Shown here one piece after another: positions 7,434 through 16,339 of a DNA stretch of 64,000 bases. Made by a program: the position numbers and the translations under genes. Origin of the DNA: Planctomycetales bacterium 10988. Its GTDB lineage: Bacteria; Planctomycetota; Planctomycetia; Pirellulales; Pb10988. The notes beneath the pieces are model-generated. The model worked only from the letters and a program-made list of their open reading frames with translations. It did not search any database and was not told where the DNA came from. The stretch's first letter is position 1, and each line of letters starts with the position of its first letter. The DNA lies in NCBI GenBank assembly GCA_009664345.1, contig CP043547.1:2756709-2820708 (forward strand), given 5' to 3'.

Positions 7434-9539
7434 ATGTCATTGCAGGTACCTGAGAGCGAACTTCCGATTGAATTAAATCCCTCGCAGGCAGTGGAAGCCG
7501 CCTATGCCGAGGAACTCGCGACCATCACTTCGGACCTACACCGAGGACTTCCCGTCTTGGTCGAATGTGATAAAGACTTGGCTCCTTATTTATATGTCGG
7601 TCTCCGCACGCGATTAAAACAAGTTGGGTTACAGTGTGCATATTTAGATGGTCGCAGTGCGGGAAATGTCAGCAATAACCAACCGGAAAACCTCGGCGGC
7701 GGCTTTCTGCGAACGTTGTTAAATCAATTACGAGACACCGTCCGCGGGGCAGTCGGAAGCCGCGTGGTGATCCTGCCGCATCTTGATTTGCTGGTCACGG
7801 GACAAGGGGGGCTGACGGCGGAAGCCCGTGAAGTCATTCCGCTGCTCTATGAAAATCCGGAGCTTGTTTGGCTTGGTTTTAAAGACCCTTCGTTCCCGCT
7901 GCCCAAAGTGATTGAACATCTCTTTCCCCATCATTACAGCATCCTCGGGGTCGCGCGTCCTCGCTTGCAACATTTAATCACCCAGCGAGAAGCCCGCAAG
8001 TTTGGCCGGAATTTTCAACCTTGGTCCCTCTATAAATATGTCTCCGGGATCAATGCGGTCCGCCTGCGAAAACTTTTATCAAGTCTGGAAGGGGAAGATT
8101 ATCCTGCCCAGCCGACGCAAGCCTATCAACAGATTCGTCAACAGACCGTTGCCGGTGAGCTAGAGATGCCGCAGGTCGATCTGCAAAAAGAGATCGGCGG
8201 CTACAGCCAAGTCAAAAAGCGAATCCAGCAAGAAATCCTCGACATTCTTACATTGAAAGAAAATGAAAACGATGCCGACCATATTCGGCAAATGGAAGAC
8301 TTGATCCCTCGCGGCATTATCTTTTGGGGTCCGCCAGGAACGGGAAAGACCCTCTTTGCCAAAGCGATTGCCACAGCCATCGGAGCGGCGTTGACAGTGG
8401 TTTCCGGGCCGGAATTGAAAAGCCGTTGGGTCGGTGAAAGTGAAGAACGTTTGCGACAAATCTTCCGCCGTGCCCGCCAATCCGCCCCGGCGTTGATTGT
8501 GTTCGACGAATTGGATTCCTTCGCCAGTGCCCGCGGAACGTATACCGGAAGCGGCGTTGAACATTCGATGGTCAACCAACTCCTCACGGAAATGGATGGC
8601 TTTCACAAAGAGGAACTGGTCTTTGTCATCGGTACCACGAACTTGGTGGAGAGCGTCGATCCTGCCCTGTTGCGGCCGGGGCGTTTTGAATTTCATTTGC
8701 AAATTCCCTATCCCGTCGCGGAGGACCGCCGCGAAATCTTGAAGATTTACGATCGTTCGATGAATCTCCAGATGACCGACGAGGCCCTGGAATATACCGT
8801 CAAGCGGACGTCCGAACCGGTCCCGTCCGCTGCCGCGGGGATGCTCTACACGGGCGATCATCTCCATGCCCTCTGCCGGGCGACTGCTCGGATGCGGCTG
8901 CGGGAGAGGATCACCGATGCGACCGATTCCAAGTTAATCGACCGGGCCTTAACCGAATGGATTGAACTTCCCAAGATGACGCAAAAAGAGGAACACGTCG
9001 TCGCCACGCACGAGGCCGGCCATGCGGTTGTTTCCCTCTTTTGCGAACACGCTCCGCCCATCGAACGCATCTCGATTCAAGGAGATGTCGCCGGGGCCTT
9101 GGGCTTTGTCCGCTATCAAGACCCGGCCCATCGCTATGTTATCACCAGAGGTCGCTTGCGGGATGATCTGTGTATCTTGCTTGGAGGACGGGTGGCCGAG
9201 CAGCTGTTGCTGGATGACCTTTCGATCGGTTCTTCCGATGATCTTCGCAGGGCAACCTCCATCGCCAGGGCATTGGTGGAAGAGTTTGGAATGGGCGGCG
9301 ATTTGGTAGGCATCGGTCGCTATCAGCAAGAAGATCGTCCGAGTCGGCATCCTCAACTTTCCCCGGAAAAACTTGCCCAACTCGATCGGCGAGTCGAGGA
9401 AATTTTGCAAGAGGCCCAACAAAGAGCAACGGACATTCTTACCGAAAACCGAGGACTTTTGGAAACCTTGCGGGATATGCTCTTCGAAAAGAAAGTCCTC
9501 GACGCCACCACGCTGGCTTCCCTCACGGCAAACGTCTAA
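7434..9539 (+). CDS. FtsH-like AAA+ ATPase with M41 zinc peptidase domain, lacking membrane helices
   Basis: A 701-aa ATP-dependent protease-type protein. Residues 1-240 form a soluble N-terminal domain unlike that of canonical FtsH: there are no transmembrane helices. The AAA+ domain has Walker A GPPGTGKT (299-306), Walker B LIVFDELDS, and the second-region signature TTNLVESVDPALLRPGRFEF with the arginine finger. The M41 domain has the intact zinc site HEAGH (526-530) and the third-ligand Asp in GSSDDLRRA (about D603). All catalytic residues are therefore present. Housekeeping FtsH degrades membrane and short-lived proteins; this variant should be cytosolic or recruited to the membrane by partners. 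It is embedded between locus-specific unknown genes, so it is probably the proteolytic engine of a dedicated system rather than the cell's general FtsH. Confidence 0.92.
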   Translation: MSLQVPESELPIELNPSQAVEAAYAEELATITSDLHRGLPVLVECDKDLAPYLYVGLRTRLKQVGLQCAYLDGRSAGNVSNNQPENLGGGFLRTLLNQLRDTVRGAVGSRVVILPHLDLLVTGQGGLTAEAREVIPLLYENPELVWLGFKDPSFPLPKVIEHLFPHHYSILGVARPRLQHLITQREARKFGRNFQPWSLYKYVSGINAVRLRKLLSSLEGEDYPAQPTQAYQQIRQQTVAGELEMPQVDLQKEIGGYSQVKKRIQQEILDILTLKENENDADHIRQMEDLIPRGIIFWGPPGTGKTLFAKAIATAIGAALTVVSGPELKSRWVGESEERLRQIFRRARQSAPALIVFDELDSFASARGTYTGSGVEHSMVNQLLTEMDGFHKEELVFVIGTTNLVESVDPALLRPGRFEFHLQIPYPVAEDRREILKIYDRSMNLQMTDEALEYTVKRTSEPVPSAAAGMLYTGDHLHALCRATARMRLRERITDATDSKLIDRALTEWIELPKMTQKEEHVVATHEAGHAVVSLFCEHAPPIERISIQGDVAGALGFVRYQDPAHRYVITRGRLRDDLCILLGGRVAEQLLLDDLSIGSSDDLRRATSIARALVEEFGMGGDLVGIGRYQQEDRPSRHPQLSPEKLAQLDRRVEEILQEAQQRATDILTENRGLLETLRDMLFEKKVLDATTLASLTANV

Positions 9540-9636
9540 AATAAATAAGAGCTAGCGGTCAAAATCCGACGGAATTGGAAAACAGGGTTTTTAGTCCGAG
9601 CCTCCAAAAACGACTCCTCTTTAGCGAGTGCAAATC

Positions 9637-9912
9637 ATGGCGGAAATGACGATCGAACTTCGAGTTGATCCCCAAACCGGTAAGCGGGATATCCTCATCG
9701 GACTCCGTTCGGACGCCGACGCGCTTCCTATGGAGCATGAACAACATCACCGCGAGCTAGTCAATAAACTGCTTGAAAAAGGGATCATCACCGAGGAGGA
9801 AATCGGCAAAGTGATCGTCGAGCGGGAGCAACCGGCCGAAGAAGAGCTTCCGCAAACCGAGGCGGAATCGACCCCCGAACAGGCCCGACAAGCCCACGCG
9901 GAGGGTAACTAG
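9637..9912 (+). CDS. Small acidic protein of the FtsH/MoxR/VWA-type locus
   Basis: About 91 aa from the ATG at 9637; an in-frame GTG at 9628 would add three residues. A strand-turn-strand opening, TIELRVDPQTGKRDILIGL, echoes the hairpin in the first gene of the locus. A helical middle (EHEQHHRELVNKLLEKG) and a low-complexity Glu/Ala/Pro tail follow. It has no Cys or catalytic signature. The stop is separated by three bases from the GTG start of the next gene, so translation is probably coupled. I read it as a conserved small accessory component whose function is unknown. Confidence 0.7.
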   Translation: MAEMTIELRVDPQTGKRDILIGLRSDADALPMEHEQHHRELVNKLLEKGIITEEEIGKVIVEREQPAEEELPQTEAESTPEQARQAHAEGN

Positions 9913-9915
9913 ATC

Positions 9916-12900
9916 GTGTCGTCTTCGCATCCGGTGTTGCATTTCCCTAACCTTCAAACGCTTCGTCTGGCCATCACCAGCAAGCTGCTCCCCACGCACA
10001 TTTTGGGGCAACCCACCAGAGGTCATCGTTCGGAAAAGGGCGATCTGTGGATTGAATTTCCCCACCCTTTGGAGAAGCAAACGCATCACGGACTGCATCA
10101 GCTCAATATCCAAACGGGTACGAAATCCCCACCTCTGAAGGAAAAAGTGCAAACGTGGTTCGAGTGGTTCCCTTTGCAAAAAGAGGCCGATCCCGTTCAC
10201 GATGAGCGTACTTCCATCCTCTTTTGGGTTGAAGACCCGCAGTCGCTCAACGAACTCATCTTTGAAATGTTACGGCTGGGCAACGACCGCCAGCGGTTTG
10301 CCATGATCATTCCCAAAGGCCGCCGAGGTGTTGGTCAACATTTCCTTCGCGTCCTTGGTCCTCCTTATTTTACCTTGGCCCGTGCCCAAGCCAGTGAGAG
10401 CCTTCCGCAACCGATCACTGCGTATTATCAACAACGCGATCGAGTCTGGGTGCCGTGGGGAAAGCAACATCCATTGGGAGATTTCCTGCGACCTCCTAAA
10501 AACTACTTTTTGCTTATTCCTCCGCAAGGCAAGTGGGAACTGTTCCCCGAGGTCCCCTTCCGTGACATTTATGAACTGACCGAGTTTCAGCTCCCCCGCC
10601 CAGCTCAACAACCAGCCGCTCTTGAATGGGAGAAACGTTTTCAAGTTCCTTTGAAATTGATTCGCCATCAAACGGCCGAACCGGCGGAGTTGTGGGTACT
10701 TCAGGAAAATGCCAATGAGCAGTTGGAAAAGCTCGTCCAAACCGCGGACGACCGGCTCTTGGAAAGGCTCACCTTCGCGGCCACGACCGATGACTCCGAG
10801 CCGATCCTCGTCTTGCGGGCACGCCCTTCTCGCGAAAAGCCTCCGGTATTGGGGCTGCAAGCGATTCGCTTTCGGCGTTTTTTTAACCTGCCGAATTTGT
10901 TCCTTCCGATCGATCAAACGATTTCGCCCCCGCTACGTCGCGATGTTGTGCAAAGGATTTTGGCCACCGACTCGCAATCCATCACTTGGCTCCATCCCAC
11001 TGGCGACGGATCGTTTCAGCAGGAATCGATGCCGGAAGGAAGTTTTCAGCCGCTTCGGCAGTGGGTCGATTATCTGCTGGAGCAAGAGCGAAAACCTTTG
11101 GAGACTTGGCAAAACGCGATGCAATTCGCCTTCGAACCGTTTATTTGCAACGACGATTTGACCTACGCTTCTTCAGAAAAGTCGCTGTCGGAAGAAGGTT
11201 CCTCCATGGACTTACCTTCCGCGGACTTCTTTCCTGAAGAGGAAAACTCGAAGTCGGAAACAAAAGAATCCGAACCAACACGAGAACAGGAAAAGGCCCC
11301 TTCCCCGCAACCGCCGCAAGAATCGTCCTCGCAGATGCTGCCCGCCCCGGACCATACTCGGCAGCGATTGCAGACATTGGAAAACGAGTATTTAGAGCAA
11401 GACTTTCATCTTTCTCCTGCGGAACGAATTGCCTTGTGGACCGAGATGGCCTTCCTAAATACCGAATTGAAGCAGTCATCGGACACCGCCAGTTGTTGGT
11501 TGCATGCCCTTTGGCTGGAGGAAAACCTCGATCCTTCCCAATGCCAAGCGTGGTTCATGGCGGAAGCCCAAGAACATGAACTCGCTCACGAGGCTCCGAC
11601 CCCGGCCTGGGAAGACCTGCTCGAAAAGGATACTTGGACGACTTCCGAAGCCCGCCTGATCATTGCATTACTCGTCTTCCTGCAAGCCCAAGCCACTGCT
11701 CAGCCTGGCGAACGGACCTCTTGGCAAAATTGGCTGCCTCGGCACGTAGAGAAAATACAGCAAAAGATGGAAGCTCAAGAACGAACGCTTCCGCTAAGGG
11801 CGATCTGGCTGGCGTGGCGGGCGATTGCCCACTTCTCTGGCGATGATGTTCTCAGCTTGGCACGGGCACGCGATCGCATTTTGGCTCGGCTGCATCTCCG
11901 CGGCGTCAGTCCCGACCTGGAACTCCCTCGTTTTCTGCGGGTTTCCGGCACTCAGTCCAGCGATCGACTCCGCCAAGTCGGCCAACACCTGGAAGCCCTC
12001 CGCGATCAAATTCAAACTTGGATTGAGGATTCGGAAGAGGAGGCCCTGATCAATCCAAATGAAGAAGCCCGCGAAGCGACCCAAGCCTACGCGGATTACA
12101 TTTTTGCTTTCGGAGCCGCGACACTTCACCGGACAGGGCTTGCGGATGAATGTTTGGAAAGTGCCCTTGTCCGACTCCCCTCAAATGATGCCGTTCATGA
12201 TTGTTTACGAGAAAGTTTTGAATACCGAATTCAACAGCGGCTCCAAGGCGATTCTCCCAGGGATCGGTTGCCGCCATCGATTCAAGAAAAGCTGGAACTT
12301 CTGACAAGTGATCAGTTTTTTATTTATGACAAATGGCGGCATCACTCCCGAATTCTGGAACCTAATGAACAACCGGATCGCTTTCGTAGACATCTCGATG
12401 AAGACTTAGTCCATCGCCTTGCCCGGCTTTCGGATTTACAAGATCGAGAAGAAGTGCTGGAAGGGATTCAACCGTATCTTGAGCCCGCAACTTTCGAGCA
12501 GGCCCAACTTGCCGATCAAGTAACGATATTAAAAACTGCCTTGGAACTATCACTCCGGTTGGGGGAAAGTTTTGCAAGGGAAAGTCTTTCACGACTAAGA
12601 GAAACCTATCACACCATTCAACAGAACCTAAAAAGCATTTTTTGGAAGATCTCCATTGAACAAGAGATCCAATTGATCGAACGGGCCTTCATCACCGCCG
12701 GTCATTATAATCTTTCCCAAGAAATAGAAATTTGGATTGCTCACTTTCGAGCAATTCTCAAGAAAGACTTTGATAATCAATCCTTAAAAGCGATCAGCAC
12801 ACTTTTTACCCATGGCTTGAAAAGTTTAAATAAAGTCGGCATGCGGCAAGAGATGAACCAACTCTTGGAAGAAACATCGCAACGAGCAGAACGTTGGCTC

Positions 12901-13374
12901 CGTCAGGCACAAGCTGACACGCCAGAAAACCCCGAAACTAAAGCAGAACAACTTCAGTTCCAACTTCAACTCACTGCGGCACATGCCATGCTGGCCCCGG
13001 AAGAAACCAGTTTTGAAGGAAATACAATCATTCACGAAACGCGGTCACTCCTTTTCAGTCAACGATTGAAAACAAAATCTAAACTAGCGTTGGCTTGTTG
13101 TTATGTGGAAGTTTTAAGTCAGGCCTCGCTAGAACAAATCTTACCATTACTAGAAGAAATATTTCAACAACTTCAAGGACTTGCTTATGATCTATCCATC
13201 AATAAAGATCACTACTGTTATCCTCAGCTAAAGTTTATTGAAACGGTTGTTCTGTTATTTGTCAGCGACGAATTGACACTCGACCGCAAAGTTCAGCAAC
13301 GGCTTGAACAAGAAGAATATGAACTTCGACGGCGTATTCACCGTGAAATGGAACAAGCACTTCAATCAATGTAA
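9916..13374 (+). CDS. 1152-aa large component of the FtsH/MoxR/VWA-type locus (unknown function)
   Basis: A GTG start (MSSSHPVLHF) lies three bases after the preceding stop. Three parts are visible: an N-terminal alpha/beta region (about 1-410) with many aromatic and Pro residues; an acidic Ser/Glu/Pro linker of low complexity (about 420-480); and a long almost wholly helical region (about 480-1152), rich in Leu, Gln, Glu and Trp with TPR/HEAT-like spacing. No signal peptide, membrane helix, nucleotide-binding loop or nuclease/protease motif is seen. Codons become AT-richer from about 12.3 kb. It probably serves as the scaffold or sensor of the locus (inference). It is the largest piece without a recognisable domain and the best candidate for new biology here. 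Confidence 0.75.
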   Translation: MSSSHPVLHFPNLQTLRLAITSKLLPTHILGQPTRGHRSEKGDLWIEFPHPLEKQTHHGLHQLNIQTGTKSPPLKEKVQTWFEWFPLQKEADPVHDERTSILFWVEDPQSLNELIFEMLRLGNDRQRFAMIIPKGRRGVGQHFLRVLGPPYFTLARAQASESLPQPITAYYQQRDRVWVPWGKQHPLGDFLRPPKNYFLLIPPQGKWELFPEVPFRDIYELTEFQLPRPAQQPAALEWEKRFQVPLKLIRHQTAEPAELWVLQENANEQLEKLVQTADDRLLERLTFAATTDDSEPILVLRARPSREKPPVLGLQAIRFRRFFNLPNLFLPIDQTISPPLRRDVVQRILATDSQSITWLHPTGDGSFQQESMPEGSFQPLRQWVDYLLEQERKPLETWQNAMQFAFEPFICNDDLTYASSEKSLSEEGSSMDLPSADFFPEEENSKSETKESEPTREQEKAPSPQPPQESSSQMLPAPDHTRQRLQTLENEYLEQDFHLSPAERIALWTEMAFLNTELKQSSDTASCWLHALWLEENLDPSQCQAWFMAEAQEHELAHEAPTPAWEDLLEKDTWTTSEARLIIALLVFLQAQATAQPGERTSWQNWLPRHVEKIQQKMEAQERTLPLRAIWLAWRAIAHFSGDDVLSLARARDRILARLHLRGVSPDLELPRFLRVSGTQSSDRLRQVGQHLEALRDQIQTWIEDSEEEALINPNEEAREATQAYADYIFAFGAATLHRTGLADECLESALVRLPSNDAVHDCLRESFEYRIQQRLQGDSPRDRLPPSIQEKLELLTSDQFFIYDKWRHHSRILEPNEQPDRFRRHLDEDLVHRLARLSDLQDREEVLEGIQPYLEPATFEQAQLADQVTILKTALELSLRLGESFARESLSRLRETYHTIQQNLKSIFWKISIEQEIQLIERAFITAGHYNLSQEIEIWIAHFRAILKKDFDNQSLKAISTLFTHGLKSLNKVGMRQEMNQLLEETSQRAERWLRQAQADTPENPETKAEQLQFQLQLTAAHAMLAPEETSFEGNTIIHETRSLLFSQRLKTKSKLALACCYVEVLSQASLEQILPLLEEIFQQLQGLAYDLSINKDHYCYPQLKFIETVVLLFVSDELTLDRKVQQRLEQEEYELRRRIHREMEQALQSM

Positions 13375-13455
13375 ACTTTGAATAACCTTATACAACGATT
13401 ACAAACAAAGAACACAATCTGTCACCTTCCACTTCAGGTTTTGTAAAAATTTATC

Positions 13456-14478
13456 ATGGCACAGGCAATTTCCGATCCCGACTGGACCTTTGAACAATTA
13501 CAAAATGAAGCGGAATCCATCCGCACGCGTTTGCATCATTTTCGCAATTCGCTGGGACGTTTCTTTGTTGAAAAGCAAGAGATCATTGACTTGATGGTCA
13601 TCGCCGCCGTCGCTCAAGAACCTTTACTCTTGGTCGGTCCACCCGGCACCGCAAAATCGGACCTTGTCTTGAAATTCAAAGACGCGATGAATCTGCCGGG
13701 TGAAGATTATTTTGAATATATGTTAACTCGTTTTAGTGAGCCGTCGGAGATTGTCGGTCCTATTGATATCAATCAACTTCGTGAAGGAAAATATATACGC
13801 CGCGAGCAAGGGAAACTTCCGACCGCGCGGGTGGCATTTTTGGATGAAATCTTTAAATCCAATTCGGCGATTCTCAATATTCTCCTCACCATTATCAATG
13901 AACGAAAATTCTACCAAGACGGAGTTCCCCAACCGGTTCGCTTACAAGTCCTCTTTGCCGCAACCAATGAAATCCCAGAACACGGAGAACTTTCCGCTTT
14001 AAAGGATCGCTTTGTACTGAAAGTTGAAAGTCAATCCGTTCAGAAAAACCACTTTGAAGCCCTGATCGATTCCGGCTTGCAAGCAGAAGTTCATCGTGTG
14101 TTGCAACAGAAACCATGGATGGAAGACCATGCAAATTTAACGGATTTTGTAAAAGCCCACCGTTATTTAACGTTTCTTTTTGGAAGACAAGAAAACACAA
14201 CTCAAGAAGAAACATTCAACGATCGCCAAATCTTTTTTCCTACAGAAATTTTTCAAGAATTTCAACGATTGGTTTCAACACTCGTTCAGGAAGAAAAGAT
14301 CGCCATCAGTGATCGAAAGCTTGTCAAACTTTATAAACTTCTACGAACACGAGCCTGGCTCTTTGCTGGGGGGACCGTCAGTCGAGATGATTTACGACTC
14401 TTAACCTATTTAGGGGAAACCCATGAAGAGATGGCTATTCTTAGAGAAAAAGTCCCTCTCTACTTAGGACTTGCTTAA
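13456..14478 (+). CDS. MoxR family AAA+ ATPase
   Basis: A 340-aa protein with a single AAA+ module of the MoxR/RavA kind: Walker A GPPGTAKS (61-68), Walker B VAFLDE (126-131) followed by FKSNSAILN, sensor-1 region LFAATNEIPEHGELSALKDRF, and a helical lid reaching the C-terminus. MoxR ATPases usually act as chaperones that activate a partner with a VWA domain. Here the next gene encodes a VWA-like protein, so a MoxR-VWA pair is likely. It is in the same direction as the FtsH-like gene and 81 bases after the 1152-aa gene. No clear Shine-Dalgarno precedes the ATG. Confidence 0.92.
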   Translation: MAQAISDPDWTFEQLQNEAESIRTRLHHFRNSLGRFFVEKQEIIDLMVIAAVAQEPLLLVGPPGTAKSDLVLKFKDAMNLPGEDYFEYMLTRFSEPSEIVGPIDINQLREGKYIRREQGKLPTARVAFLDEIFKSNSAILNILLTIINERKFYQDGVPQPVRLQVLFAATNEIPEHGELSALKDRFVLKVESQSVQKNHFEALIDSGLQAEVHRVLQQKPWMEDHANLTDFVKAHRYLTFLFGRQENTTQEETFNDRQIFFPTEIFQEFQRLVSTLVQEEKIAISDRKLVKLYKLLRTRAWLFAGGTVSRDDLRLLTYLGETHEEMAILREKVPLYLGLA

Positions 14479-14536
14479 CATTATGACTATACAATAAAGA
14501 GTTAGTTGAAAAGATAAAAATATATAAAATCGCTTT

Positions 14537-14543
14537 GCGGAGG
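14537..14543 (+). promoter_or_regulatory. Strong ribosome binding site that sets a GTG start
   Basis: GCGGAGG lies 7 bases before the GTG at 14551. It is the strongest Shine-Dalgarno sequence in this locus and supports GTG as the true start of the 501-aa VWA-like protein. Confidence 0.65.
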
Positions 14544-14550
14544 TTCCTTC

Positions 14551-16056
14551 GTGTGCCCTTTTATTCTCAATCATCTCGAAGACCCAACGCAATTTCAGAC
14601 AGAATTAAAATCCTTTGTCTGTCAGAGTTTTTCTTTTTCCCGGATCGCCCCTTTTCAAGAAAGTCTTTATCAACAAACGTTGCGAGTCGCTTGGGAAATG
14701 GCTTCTGAAGGATATGAAGTTCTCCCGCTGGGAATCATTGCGGATGTTTGTTCCTTGGCTTCGCTTCTATCCCCCGATGCAACTTATGACACACCTCTTC
14801 TTTTTTCTTCGTTCTTCTCAGAAAAGTCAACCAAGTTAGACAACGAACTTCAGCTCGTTTTACGTCAATATGAAGATTATGTTATGGGTAAACTTTATCT
14901 TGATGCCAGTGTCAGTGAAGCGTTTCGTTTATTAATTCACTATCGAGACCGTGATTCCGATCGGGCGATTGCTTTTTTATTTCAACAATGGATGAGTCGT
15001 GCAAATTTAGGTGGCATTGAATGGAATCCTGCTTGGTTAAAACAATTGCAATCTCTTCCGTGGGACGAAGTTCATCACTCGATGGAATGGGTCAAAGAAG
15101 ATTCTACCTTTCAAGAATCGTTAAAAAGCCATTATAAAGAAGTCATCGAAAAGACAAGAGATTTAGGAAGCCTTTTCGGAAAGGAAGACCTTTTCGAATT
15201 GCAACACCGGACGGCGATTGCCGGGTTTTCACAGCGGTTGGCGCTACGACAAATTTTACACTATTCGCAAATTTTCACCGAACACTTTAACGAACTTTCT
15301 TTAAAGCCCCGTCCACGAGCGGCGTTTATCTCTACAAAATTTCATCAATCCGAAAGCTATCCCACCGGAGGCTATGCCTCACTTTCTACTCGTGGGTCGA
15401 TTGAAAGTTTACTTTATTCTCAACTTGCTTATATGGAAAAAGAGGAACGGCCTGACCTCTTTGATGTTTATTATTTACGAAATGAACTTCTCTATTACTC
15501 TCGGGATGAAAATCTTTTCTTTCGTCGTCGTATTCGTTTTTATTGGGTCTTTCATCCCAGTTTAACAGAAACCCGACGGAAGGACCGGGAACTCCCTACC
15601 CAACGGATTATTTTACTTTGTGCCTTGTTGCGTGCGGCCTGGTTGTTGATTCAACGGGAGTTAGGAAAGGAAGCGTTAGCTTTAGACTTTATTTTTTTAG
15701 AACCAAACAACTCTATACACCACACACATCCCCTTTCTTTGGAATATCAGTTAATTCAACAACTTTTTCAAAGTGATCTCGAACGCGGAGATGTCAAGCT
15801 GCAAATGCTGTCGGAAGAATCCTTGCGAAGAAATTTAACGGCAACTCGAAAGTCAGAAGTTTGCCATCCGCTCTGGCTCACTTGTGAAAAGATCGCCGAA
15901 CAGGAATCGATGAGAGATTTTTCTGTTCTTTATTTCAATCAACCGCTTCCCCGTCTGCTGGAACCTTTGCCTTCTTCTGAAGGTGAAGAGTTACGAACGG
16001 GTCTTGAAGCCTGGAGTCAGACGTTTGAAAATTTTTTAAGAGAGTGGATTGAATAG
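14551..16056 (+). CDS. VWA-like protein with degenerate metal site, last gene of the FtsH/MoxR locus
   Basis: 501 aa with a GTG start. The N-terminal half (to about 255) is helical and unrecognised. The C-terminal half has the conserved-looking stretch GGYASLSTRGSIESLL (from G273), then ELLYYSRDENLFFRRRIRFY (from E312), leading into a hydrophobic strand ending YWVFHPSL. That strand occupies the place of the VWA MIDAS (normally DxSxS), and the helix and strand pattern after it (ALLRAAWLLIQREL, then LALDFIFL) fits a VWA Rossmann fold. HPS replaces the acidic motif, so metal-dependent ligand binding is probably lost. Adjacency to MoxR fits the MoxR-VWA pairing. The VWA assignment rests on pattern and context only. 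Confidence 0.7.
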   Translation: MCPFILNHLEDPTQFQTELKSFVCQSFSFSRIAPFQESLYQQTLRVAWEMASEGYEVLPLGIIADVCSLASLLSPDATYDTPLLFSSFFSEKSTKLDNELQLVLRQYEDYVMGKLYLDASVSEAFRLLIHYRDRDSDRAIAFLFQQWMSRANLGGIEWNPAWLKQLQSLPWDEVHHSMEWVKEDSTFQESLKSHYKEVIEKTRDLGSLFGKEDLFELQHRTAIAGFSQRLALRQILHYSQIFTEHFNELSLKPRPRAAFISTKFHQSESYPTGGYASLSTRGSIESLLYSQLAYMEKEERPDLFDVYYLRNELLYYSRDENLFFRRRIRFYWVFHPSLTETRRKDRELPTQRIILLCALLRAAWLLIQRELGKEALALDFIFLEPNNSIHHTHPLSLEYQLIQQLFQSDLERGDVKLQMLSEESLRRNLTATRKSEVCHPLWLTCEKIAEQESMRDFSVLYFNQPLPRLLEPLPSSEGEELRTGLEAWSQTFENFLREWIE

Positions 16057-16339
16057 CAAGTAATTTTGTCTCCTCAAAAGAAACACCTTCTCTTATGTAA
16101 CCAATAAGCCGATTAATCTAATTTTACGTTCTATACACACTCCTTCGAAGTATGACACTTTCTTCTACCGATATAGAATCAGTGAGGGAAGTAAAATCAA
16201 TTAAAGGATGATGACCTCGAAGAAGCTTCATGTGGGTTTGCAGACAAAATATCGAAACTCGTTTCCCCTGGCGAACTTTTTAAACTAGGATAGAAACAGG
16301 TCCCTCTCGATTGGCGGGCATTCGAATACTCTTGAAAGA

